Part shown: piece after piece, positions 27,664 through 35,834 of the stretch
Position numbering within the stretch: the first letter of the stretch is position 1
Layout of the letters: each line of letters starts with the position of its first letter
Assembly: GCA_947589275.1 (NCBI GenBank)
Contig: CANQAQ010000005.1
Coordinates: 1 to 42,498, forward strand
Direction of reading: 5' to 3'
Length of the DNA: 42,498 nt
From: an uncultured Bacilli bacterium
GTDB taxonomy: Bacteria; Bacillota_I; Bacilli_A; RF39; UBA660
Translations under genes and position numbers: made by a program
Notes under the pieces: generated by a model
Databases searched by the model: none
What the model saw: only the letters and a program-made list of their open reading frames with translations
What the model was told of the DNA's origin: nothing

Positions 27664-29790
27664 CTATAAATGTGTTACTCTTGACTTTATTTCTTTTGTC
27701 TTTCCTTCATTCCAGAAATTTTCGCCTAAATAACCACAAGTTCTTCTTGTAACATTCATCTTTGAATGATCTTTATTTCCACAATTTGGGCATTCCCATT
27801 CATTATCATCATTTATTATTATTTCACCATCAAATCCACATACATGGCAGTAATCTGATTTAGTATTAAACTCAGCATACTGAATATTATTATAAATAAA
27901 TTTTATTAACTCTCTTAATGCATCTAAATTATTTTGCATATTTGGTATTTCAACATATGATATACAACCACCAGAAGATATTGGTTGAAACTGACTTTCA
28001 AATTTTAATTTGCTAAATGCATCTATTTTTTCTCTTACATCAACATGATATGAATTTGTATAATATCCTTTATCTGTTATATCTTTGATACTTCCAAATT
28101 TTTCTTTATCAATTTTTGCAAACCTATAGCATAAACTTTCTGCTGGAGTACCATATAAAGCAAACCCAAGTCCAGTTTCTTTTTTCCATTTATCACATGC
28201 ACTTCTTAAATATTTCATTAATTTAATTGCAAATTTTTCACCTTCTGGTTCTGTATGAGAAACGCCTTTAACTAATTTTGTTGTTTCATATACACCAATA
28301 TAACCTAAAGATAAAGTAGAATAACCACCTTTTAATAGCTTATCTATTTTTTCACCTTTTTCTAATCTTGCAATTGCACCATATTGCCAGTGAACAGGTG
28401 ATACATCAGAAGATGTTCCAAGTAATGCATGATGTCTACACATTAATGCTTCTTTACATATTTCAAGTCTTTCATCCAAAATTTCAAAAAATTTATCTTC
28501 ATTTCCCTCAGACAATATACCTATTTGTGGTAAATTTATTGAAACAACACCTTGATTAAATCTTCCTTCCCATTTATAATTTCCTTTTTCATCTTTCCAT
28601 GGAGATAAGAAACTTCTACATCCCATTGGACTAAATACATTACCTTCATATATTTCTTTCATTTTCTTAGCAGAAATATAATCAGGATACATTCTCTTAG
28701 CAGAGCATTTACAAGCAAGTTCAGTTAAATAATCATATTTACCACCTTGAAGACAATTAAGTTCATCAAGAACATAAACAAGTTTAGGAAAAGCTGGTGT
28801 AACATAAACACCCTTTTCATTTTTTATTCCTTGATATCTTTGTTTTAATATTTCTTCAATTATCATTGCATTTTCTTCTATATATGGATCATCTTCTTCA
28901 AGCCTTAAAAATAAAGTTACAAAAGGAGATTGTCCATTAGTAGTCATAAGAGTATTAATTTGGTATTGAATAGTTTGAACACCTGCAGATAATTCATCTT
29001 TAAGTCTTTCCTTTGCTATTGAATCTATTTGTTTTTTTGTTAACTCTTTCCCAAATTTTTCAGTTAGTTTCTTTTGAAATTTTTCATAACTTTTTCTTAA
29101 ATATTTTCCTAAATGCTTCATATCTACTGATTGTCCACCATATTGATTACTTGCTACTGCTGCAATTATCTGTGTTGTAACAGTACATGCAACTTGGAAT
29201 GATTTAGGGCTTTCAATCATTTTACCATTCATAACTGTACCATTATCAAGCATATCGCTTATATTTATAAGACAACAATTAAATATTGGTTGTATAAAAT
29301 AATCCGCATCATGAAAGTGAATTATACCTTCTTTATGAGCTTTAGATATCTTTTCTGGAAGAATTATTCTATCAGTTAAATCTCTTGAAACTTCTCCTGC
29401 TATATAATCTCTTTGTGTAGATGCAAGCATTGTATTTTTATTTGAATTTTCTTCTGCAAGTTCTTTATTTTCACCTTTAATTAATCTTAAAATTGATTCG
29501 TCAGTTGTATTTGATTTTCTTACAAGAGCTCTTGTATATCTATAAATTATATATTCTTTTGCAAGAGTAAACTTCTTGATTTCCATTAATTTTCTTTCTA
29601 TTTCATCTTGTATATCTTCAACAAGCATCCTTTTCTTTTTTAATCCTTCAATATATTTAATTATATTTTCTATTTGTCTATCAGAAGCTTGTTCTTTTTC
29701 ATCAACCTCAGCATTTGCTTTTTGTATAGCAATTTTTATTTTTGAACGATCATAATCAATTATACGCCCATCTCTTTTTACTACCTTCAT
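27664..29790 (-). CDS. nrdD: Anaerobic ribonucleoside-triphosphate reductase
   Basis: N-terminal ATP-cone; CHVCGF...CPNCGN; glycyl-radical RRTCGYLG. Confidence 0.96.
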   Translation of the reverse strand: MKVVKRDGRIIDYDRSKIKIAIQKANAEVDEKEQASDRQIENIIKYIEGLKKKRMLVEDIQDEIERKLMEIKKFTLAKEYIIYRYTRALVRKSNTTDESILRLIKGENKELAEENSNKNTMLASTQRDYIAGEVSRDLTDRIILPEKISKAHKEGIIHFHDADYFIQPIFNCCLINISDMLDNGTVMNGKMIESPKSFQVACTVTTQIIAAVASNQYGGQSVDMKHLGKYLRKSYEKFQKKLTEKFGKELTKKQIDSIAKERLKDELSAGVQTIQYQINTLMTTNGQSPFVTLFLRLEEDDPYIEENAMIIEEILKQRYQGIKNEKGVYVTPAFPKLVYVLDELNCLQGGKYDYLTELACKCSAKRMYPDYISAKKMKEIYEGNVFSPMGCRSFLSPWKDEKGNYKWEGRFNQGVVSINLPQIGILSEGNEDKFFEILDERLEICKEALMCRHHALLGTSSDVSPVHWQYGAIARLEKGEKIDKLLKGGYSTLSLGYIGVYETTKLVKGVSHTEPEGEKFAIKLMKYLRSACDKWKKETGLGFALYGTPAESLCYRFAKIDKEKFGSIKDITDKGYYTNSYHVDVREKIDAFSKLKFESQFQPISSGGCISYVEIPNMQNNLDALRELIKFIYNNIQYAEFNTKSDYCHVCGFDGEIIINDDNEWECPNCGNKDHSKMNVTRRTCGYLGENFWNEGKTKEIKSRVTHL

Positions 29791-29847
29791 AAACTTACTC
29801 TCCTATTCTTTACAATTTAAATTGTATCATAGTTTTTTTAAATTAAG

Positions 29848-29863
29848 TGTTGCATTTGCAACA
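29848..29863. promoter_or_regulatory. Perfect 7-2-7 palindrome, candidate Crp/Fnr-type operator
   Basis: TGTTGCATTTGCAACA in the nrdD / Crp-Fnr divergent intergenic; overlaps -35 TTGCAT of TTGCAT-17-TATAAT. Confidence 0.65.
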
Positions 29864-29910
29864 AAAATAAAATATAATTAATTTATATATTATTAAATGT
29901 TTCGGAGGCG

Positions 29911-30549
29911 TTGAAAATGAATGGAATTACTATATTTAATGGTATAGAAGATAAAGATGTAAAGAATATGTTAAATTGTTTCGAAGCAAGAACAATTTCA
30001 TACAAAAATGGAACTACAATAGTTTCTAATCTTGCTAATACAAATATAATTGGAATAATGTTAGATGGTAGTTCAAATTTAATAAAATTAGATTATAATG
30101 GAAATAGAACTATAATTGAAAAACTAGAAAGAGGATCTGTGTTTGGTAAAGTTTTTCTACCATTAAGTGATGAACTATCAGTAATTGCAACAGATGAATG
30201 CACTGTAATAACTTTTGATTATGAACACATAACTAAAAGATGCAAAAAATCTTGCCCATATCATAGTAAACTTATTGATAATATGATTCAACTACTAACA
30301 GATAAAATTGTAGATATGAATAATAGAATTGATATATTAACAAAAAAAACAATAAGAGAAAAACTACTTGAATATTTTAAAGTAATTGAAAAAGAAAAAT
30401 TATCAAAAACATTTAAGTTAAATTTAAATTTTACTGAACTTGCAGATTATTTTGGTGTAGATAGAAGTGCACTTATGCGAGAAATTAAAAATTTAAAAAC
30501 AGAGGGGTTTATTGAAGCAAAATCTAATAAAATAACTTTACTATATTAG
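29911..30549 (+). CDS. Crp/Fnr family transcriptional regulator
   Basis: cNMP-fold region plus C-terminal HTH FTELADYFGVDRSALMREIKNLKTEGFI; CKKSCPYH cysteines. Better start is MNGITIF (29917). Confidence 0.85.
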   Translation: MKMNGITIFNGIEDKDVKNMLNCFEARTISYKNGTTIVSNLANTNIIGIMLDGSSNLIKLDYNGNRTIIEKLERGSVFGKVFLPLSDELSVIATDECTVITFDYEHITKRCKKSCPYHSKLIDNMIQLLTDKIVDMNNRIDILTKKTIREKLLEYFKVIEKEKLSKTFKLNLNFTELADYFGVDRSALMREIKNLKTEGFIEAKSNKITLLY

Positions 30550-31052
30550 ATTTTAGATTTAAATATTAATGTACATACTAAATCAATTATAAAAAGAATA
30601 CATAGTATATATGTTATAAACTTTGGTATTTTTAAAATTATTTTATCCATCCATGGTTTTACTAAATACAAAAATCCTATTGATAAAACCGCCCATAGAC
30701 ACGATACATCAAGTGCAATATACTTTCCAAAATGATACTTATGATCAGAATAATCCCAAAACGTTCTATTAAATATTAATTCAAGAATATTACCACCAAT
30801 ATATTCAGTAATTGTTAAAATAATAGTTATTATTAAAATAAATAATAATATTTTATAAAATTTATTTATTTTTAATTTATTAAAAATTAATTTATGTATA
30901 TATATTATCAATACTACACCAATTCCATATACAGGTGTCCAATAACCATATAAAAATCCACTCTCTAAACTCCAATCATTAATTACGTATATTATAGTCT
31001 CAAGAAAATGACCAATTATTGAGAAAATAAAAAAGTAATTTAAATAATACAT
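30546..31052 (-). CDS. Putative ABC transporter permease-like membrane protein (CmpB-type family)
   Basis: FFIFSIIGHFLETIIYVI...SGFLYGYWTPVYGIG...ELIFNRTFWDYSDHKYHFGKYIALDVSCLWAVLS. Confidence 0.75.
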   Translation of the reverse strand: MYYLNYFFIFSIIGHFLETIIYVINDWSLESGFLYGYWTPVYGIGVVLIIYIHKLIFNKLKINKFYKILLFILIITIILTITEYIGGNILELIFNRTFWDYSDHKYHFGKYIALDVSCLWAVLSIGFLYLVKPWMDKIILKIPKFITYILCILFIIDLVCTLIFKSKI

Positions 31053-31107
31053 ATAATCACCTTATAAATATTATTTACATTGATATAAATTTTATTCTAA
31101 ATTTAGT

Positions 31108-32058
31108 TCAAACATTAAAACTTGTTTCATCAATAAATTTATAGTTTGTTCTATACTTTAATTGCCTAACTAATTTAAATAAAGCATTATCTTTTTCTTT
31201 TGCTTCAAGCATAATATCAATATTAGTTTCATATTTTTTTACTTTATTTATAAAATTTATAAAATCTTCACAAAATATAAAATCATTATGTGATCTATAG
31301 TCTTTTCTAGTATTATTTTTTGGTGATGAAAAATGCATTTTTGGAGTTATTTCTTTCCATGTATTTAATATATCACCCAATATAACATCAATATCTTTAC
31401 ATGGATTACATATTTGATGATGGTAATCTAAAACAAAAGGAATATTAAGTTTTTTACATATCTTTAAAACATCATCTGGATTATAAATTTTATCATCATT
31501 TTCTAAAGCAATACAATTCTGGATATATTTTGGTAACTTTTTAAAATTATTAATAAATCTACTTATTGACTTTTCTTTTCCAAAGACACTACTTCCAACA
31601 TGAAGTACTATAATCTTATTTTTTATTTTTAATGCATTTAATATATTATAATGATATTCAAGTATTCTAATTGTATTTTCTAATACATCCATATTTGTAC
31701 TATTAAGTACACAAAACTGATCCGGGTGTACATCTACTCTCATATTACTATCATTAATTAATTTAGATATTTTATCATAATACATTCTATATTTATTAAT
31801 ATACTCAAATTGTACTTCTTTATGGGTTGCAAGTGGTATTAATTTAGATGTTAATCTATAAAAATGTATATTATTTTTTATATTATAATTAATAACTTTT
31901 ATTAAATTTTCAAAATTAGATTTTACTATTTTATCTATTTTTTCATAATCTTTTTCTTTTTTAAAATTAGTATATGTTATAGTACTAGATGTTGTAATAT
32001 TATCAAGAGTTTTACTTATTGCAACATACCCAAGTCTTATTATCATTTTATTCACCAT
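31108..32058 (-). CDS. uvsE: UV DNA damage repair endonuclease UvsE
   Basis: IRLGYVAISKTL; MRVDVHPDQFCVLNS; IVLHVGSS; IALENDD; PFVLDYHHQ. Confidence 0.92.
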   Translation of the reverse strand: MVNKMIIRLGYVAISKTLDNITTSSTITYTNFKKEKDYEKIDKIVKSNFENLIKVINYNIKNNIHFYRLTSKLIPLATHKEVQFEYINKYRMYYDKISKLINDSNMRVDVHPDQFCVLNSTNMDVLENTIRILEYHYNILNALKIKNKIIVLHVGSSVFGKEKSISRFINNFKKLPKYIQNCIALENDDKIYNPDDVLKICKKLNIPFVLDYHHQICNPCKDIDVILGDILNTWKEITPKMHFSSPKNNTRKDYRSHNDFIFCEDFINFINKVKKYETNIDIMLEAKEKDNALFKLVRQLKYRTNYKFIDETSFNV

Positions 32059-32178
32059 TATTATTATGATATAAAATAAAAAAGTTATAAAAATTTTTAT
32101 AATTATAAACTTTTAATAAATTTTTAGCATATTATAAAAATATGTTATAATGAACATATAAAGGTTAAGGTGTGGAAA

Positions 32179-32853
32179 ATGGAAAAAGGAAAATTAATTG
32201 TTGTTGAAGGTGCTTGTGATGGCATTGGAAAAACAACTCAATATGAAATGTTATGTAAGCACTTACAAACTGATGGTTTTGAAATTGCAAATCATCACTT
32301 TCCATCTTATGGAACTTATCAAGGTGCACCTGTTGAAAAATACTTAAAAGGAGAATTTGGACAACCAAGTGAATTATCTCCATATTTTATAAATAGTTTA
32401 TATGCTAATGATAGAGGTATAACTTGGTATACTAGTTTAAAACAATTATATGAACAAGGAAGAATTATTTTACTAGATAGATATACTACATCAAGTCTTA
32501 TTTATCAATCTGCACTTATTGAAGATATAGAACAAAAGAAGAAATTTATAGATTATGTTATAGACTTTGAATATAATAAAATTGGAATTAAAAAACCTGA
32601 TAATGTTATTTTCTTGTATGCACCATTTGATATAGTTACAGAAATTAGGAAAGCAAGAAAGCAAAATGAAGGTATAGCAAATGATATTCATGAAAGTAAT
32701 TTGGAGTTTATGAAAAAAGTTTATGAGAATGCTATGTTCATTGCAGATTATTTATCTTGGGATAAAGTTCAATGTAACGATGGTGATAAAATGAGACCAA
32801 TAAATGATATTCATGATGAAATATATAATTTAGTTAAGAAAAATAAAATTTAA
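32179..32853 (+). CDS. dTMP kinase-like (thymidylate kinase)
   Basis: MEKGKLIVVEGACDGIGKTTQYEML P-loop; LLDRYTTSSLIYQ. Track start 32170; MEKGK at 32179 preferred. Confidence 0.8.
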   Translation: MEKGKLIVVEGACDGIGKTTQYEMLCKHLQTDGFEIANHHFPSYGTYQGAPVEKYLKGEFGQPSELSPYFINSLYANDRGITWYTSLKQLYEQGRIILLDRYTTSSLIYQSALIEDIEQKKKFIDYVIDFEYNKIGIKKPDNVIFLYAPFDIVTEIRKARKQNEGIANDIHESNLEFMKKVYENAMFIADYLSWDKVQCNDGDKMRPINDIHDEIYNLVKKNKI

Positions 32854-32897
32854 AACAAACTATCTTACTAATCAATTTTATTTTATAAATGTTTATT

Positions 32898-32933
32898 AAA
32901 GTTGAGTATTTAATAATTACTTGACTTTTTTAT
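32898..32933 (+). terminator. Terminator after dTMP kinase gene
   Basis: AAAGTTGAGTA...TACTTGACTTTTTT stem with two G-U pairs. Confidence 0.5.
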
Positions 32934-33051
32934 ATCGTTAAAAAAACTAACATTTCTGTTAGCTTTGATTAATAATATAAAAAATTTTATATTTTTTTAT
33001 CTATCATATATCCTAAAGTAAGGAATACACTAGCTTTATAAAATAATATTA

Positions 33052-33441
33052 TTAACATTTATCATCATATTTACTTAATTTAATACTATTTTGTTTTAGT
33101 AGTTCAAGCTGATTTTTAGTTAAATTTTTCTTATTTATAACTATTTTAAATGCATACTTTTTTAACCAATCCTCGGTCGCAATACAATATCCATCTATTC
33201 CATATTTATTTCCCCAACTATTTTCAATTTTATATTTTACTGCTTTATTATCTATTATATTAACACCTGTTATAAGCATACTATGAGCATTAGTAATTCC
33301 ATTAGTTTTTAAAATAGAATTTCTATCTAATTTTAAATCTATATCAAATATTTCTCCATATCTTTCTATTAAATCAGTCCATATGCCATTAATATGTTTT
33401 GATGTTGTAGAACAGTAAAAATAAACTGGTTCATTAGATTT
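33052..33441 (-). pseudogene. 3' fragment of aminopeptidase C (PepC/bleomycin hydrolase family), N-terminal part missing
   Basis: Frame upstream of the 75-aa ORF continues: KSNEPVYFYCSTTSKHINGIWTDLIERYGEIFDIDLKLDRNSILKTNGITNAHSMLITGVNIIDNKAVKYKIENSWGNKYGIDGYCIATEDW..., bounded 5' by TGA at 33442-33444. Catalytic-Cys region absent. Confidence 0.8.
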
Positions 33442-33461
33442 TCATAAATTTAAACATTTTA

Positions 33462-33488
33462 AAACTCGAACTACAAAAGTCCGAGTTT
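33462..33488 (-). terminator. Hairpin downstream of the 33516-34094 ORF
   Basis: Minus strand AAACTCGGACT TTTGT AGTTCGAGTTT then TTAAAAT. Confidence 0.6.
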
Positions 33489-33498
33489 GATATCAATC

Positions 33499-33515
33499 TG
33501 GTGCGATTGAGAAAG
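33499..33515 (-). repeat. Degenerate tmRNA-3'-end-like sequence, copy C
   Basis: TGGTGCGATTGAGAAAG compared with TGGTGGAGCTGAGGAGA at the tmRNA 3' end; also followed by a CGAAC-type hairpin. Confidence 0.4.
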
Positions 33516-34094
33516 TTATCTAAAAATTTCTAACTCATCATAAGGTATTCTTTGTTTTAATCGCAGGCATTCTATTTTTTCATTATCTTTAATTACATCT
33601 TGTTCAATTTCTATAATACTTCCCAATGAAGAAGTATCTAAATAGTCTCCCACATTTGTAGAAGGATGTTGAGAATTTATTAGTGATTGTATGTATTGTT
33701 CTTTTGTTAATATAATTGTTTCTGTTTTATAATGGGTATCTTTTAATGGAGGAATAATTTCCGCATCACTATATTCAAAATAACAATATAACCCCCTTAT
33801 AATCTTTTCATAAGTTTTATAATCTAATCTATGAAGTAAAATTGCAAGATAACTATCGCATGTTAATCTATTCATCAATTGATATTTTTGATGGGCTTTT
33901 TCTAAAAACATTCTATCTGTCCACCCATTATCTGAAAAAGTAAAATTTTCATCAAATTCAGCTACCGTAAATCTATAACTATTAATAAAATTTCGATAAT
34001 ACACAAACATTTTTCTAATAGAATTTAAATTATCTAAAGGATTACTACATAAAAATTCATAAAATTCTTCAATTTTAATATACGATTGCTTCAT
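33516..34094 (-). CDS. Hypothetical protein (192 aa), ssrA-adjacent accessory gene
   Basis: Intact ORF MKQSYIKIEEFYEFLC...; AGGTGATAATATG start context; no family recognised. Confidence 0.65.
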   Translation of the reverse strand: MKQSYIKIEEFYEFLCSNPLDNLNSIRKMFVYYRNFINSYRFTVAEFDENFTFSDNGWTDRMFLEKAHQKYQLMNRLTCDSYLAILLHRLDYKTYEKIIRGLYCYFEYSDAEIIPPLKDTHYKTETIILTKEQYIQSLINSQHPSTNVGDYLDTSSLGSIIEIEQDVIKDNEKIECLRLKQRIPYDELEIFR

Positions 34095-34107
34095 ATTATC
34101 ACCTATT

Positions 34108-34204
34108 TTTTTTGATAAGTATATCTAAATAACTTAAAGGCTATCCTTTTTATATTAAAGTTCGAACAGTTCGAACAAATTTCCCAATGGTGCAGGTGAA
34201 GAGG
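34108..34204 (-). repeat. Copy A of tmRNA 3'-end + downstream region (direct repeat of 34898-34994)
   Basis: Aligned by eye: shared TTTTGA.AA.T.TATC.AAATAAC.TAAA, GGCTATC, TTTTTATAT, TTCGAA...GTTCGAA, TGGTG.AG.TGA.GAG. Confidence 0.75.
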
Positions 34205-34248
34205 TTATTTACAACTTTTATAAAATCTAAAATAGTTCATAATAATGA

Positions 34249-34827
34249 CTATTCATATAAATTTTTTAATCTTTCAATCGCTCTTTGTTTTACTTTTTTC
34301 ATTACTTCTGAAGTGTTTTCTTGCCCGATAAATTCACCAGTAACTATTCCAGAATATTTTGGATATTTGATATATTCATCTTCAGCAACTAAACTCCAAT
34401 TATTTATTCCATATTCAAGATCCATATTAAGGAAAAACATTAAATTACCAAATGACGTTAATGTTTTTTCATCATATGATTTCTTTAGTTGAATAAATTC
34501 TTCATCACTGGCTAATATCATTATTTCTGATTGTTCTGAGGGATCCATTATTACAGTTTTATTTTGTATATTTTTATCTAAACAATCACTTAAATCTATA
34601 ATATCTTTTCCCTTTTCATTTTTTGTTATTACTAAATTACTTAATAGAGTACTAAATCTATCCATATTTTTGTATTTAGCAAGTGATTCCATTAAAACGT
34701 TTAAATCAAATATTGCTAAAGTTTCTTCATTGTGCTTAAAAATAAGAAATAAATTAAATATGTCTTCTATTGATAAATTTGTGCTTTTGTGTTGTCCATA
34801 TTCTTCAATACTTATTACTTTTCCCAT
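34249..34827 (-). CDS. Hypothetical protein (192 aa), ssrA-adjacent accessory gene
   Basis: Intact ORF MGKVISIEEYGQHKS...; AAGGAGGAG RBS; no family recognised. Confidence 0.65.
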   Translation of the reverse strand: MGKVISIEEYGQHKSTNLSIEDIFNLFLIFKHNEETLAIFDLNVLMESLAKYKNMDRFSTLLSNLVITKNEKGKDIIDLSDCLDKNIQNKTVIMDPSEQSEIMILASDEEFIQLKKSYDEKTLTSFGNLMFFLNMDLEYGINNWSLVAEDEYIKYPKYSGIVTGEFIGQENTSEVMKKVKQRAIERLKNLYE

Positions 34828-34861
34828 GTTTTTCTTCTCCTCCTTATATGTATGTCAAATA

Positions 34862-34884
34862 ATATTTTGTTTATGACAAAATAT
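34862..34884. repeat. Inverted repeat upstream of the 34249-34827 gene
   Basis: ATATTTTG TTTATGA CAAAATAT. Confidence 0.5.
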
Positions 34885-34897
34885 TTAACCCCCTAGG

Positions 34898-34994
34898 TAT
34901 TTTGACAAATGTATCAAAATAACCTAAATGGCTATCTTTTTATATAAATATTCGAAAAAGTTCGAATAGAAACGTCACTGGTGGAGCTGAGGAG
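34898..34994 (-). repeat. Copy B: tmRNA 3' end plus downstream terminator region, direct repeat of 34108-34204
   Basis: Contains TATTCGAA CTTT TTCGAATA terminator-like hairpin and TATTTTGA...TCAAAATA inverted repeat. Confidence 0.75.
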
Positions 34995-35353
34995 ATTCGA
35001 ACTCCTGTCCAAAAATATATTACAGTAAATATCTACAAGTTTAGTTAGTTAATTAAGTTCCTAATTTATAAAAGTAACTAACAACCTATAAATTAGTAAG
35101 CTTAAAATTATTCATTATTATTCTTAAGCAAAATAATAATATATCTTGCTATTATGAACCTTCTTAAATTCCCGCAAGAAAAGAATATAAGAAAGTTGCA
35201 GTTCTAATTAAGCTAAGGCTACACTATTACTTCTGAATAATGAAGCAACTGCATTTTTAATTTTGTTTCCAGTTATTTTTTTGTTACACGTAACGAGTGT
35301 CTTCGACTTGCAACTTAAAGCACAATATTTTTGTCGAAACCAATTACAGCCCC
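34979..35353 (-). ncRNA. ssrA: tmRNA
   Basis: 5' GGGGCTGTAATTGGTTTCGAC ... 3' GGACAGGAGTTCGAATCTCCTCAGCTCCACCA; acceptor stem GGGGCUG/CAGCUCC; tag ORF ending ...NSVALA*; adjacent to smpB. Confidence 0.97.
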
Positions 35354-35393
35354 GTGCAATAGATTATAGTATAAAAAGATTAAAAAGTCAAAG

Positions 35394-35834
35394 TTAATAT
35401 TTTCCTTTAAATGATCTTTTAATATCTCTATCTATATCTCTTTGTTTAATTGTTTCCTTTTTATCATATGTATGTTTTCCTCTTGCTATTGCAAGTTCAA
35501 TTTTTGCTCTACCATTTACAAAGTACAATTTTAAAGGAACTAAGGTTAAACCCTTTATATTTATTTTATCTGTAATTTTATTAATTTCTTTTTTATGCAA
35601 TAATAATTTTCTAGTTCTAGTTTCATTATGATTGAAAATATTACCTTCTTTATATTCAGAAATATACATATTTAATAGATATATCTCATTATTTTTTACT
35701 ATTCCATAACTATCTTTTAAATTTGCATTACCCTTCCTTATAGATTTAATCTCAGTACCTGTTAAAACTATACCCGCTTCATATTTATCTAATATTTCGT
35801 AATCATATCTTGCTTTTTTATTTAGTATTTCCAT
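35394..35834 (-). CDS. smpB: SsrA-binding protein SmpB
   Basis: NKKARYDYEILDKYEAGIVLTGTEIKSIRKGNANLKDSYGIV...RGKHTYDKKETIKQRD. Confidence 0.97.
   Translation of the reverse strand: MEILNKKARYDYEILDKYEAGIVLTGTEIKSIRKGNANLKDSYGIVKNNEIYLLNMYISEYKEGNIFNHNETRTRKLLLHKKEINKITDKINIKGLTLVPLKLYFVNGRAKIELAIARGKHTYDKKETIKQRDIDRDIKRSFKGKY

Noticed and set aside
27567-28559. + strand ORFs 27567-27752 and 28368-28559
   Set aside because: Antisense to nrdG/nrdD.
32165-32691. minus ORFs 32165-32383 and 32491-32691
   Set aside because: Antisense to the dTMP kinase gene.
34187-34876. + strand ORFs 34187-34492 and 34670-34876
   Set aside because: Antisense to the 192-aa accessory gene; no RBS. The first also starts inside repeat copy A.
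34979-35050. tRNA gene (GATTCGAACTCC signature)
   Set aside because: It is the tRNA-like 3' end of tmRNA; no anticodon arm, and the 5' partner GGGGCTG lies at 35353. I found no other tRNA, rRNA or CRISPR array in the window.
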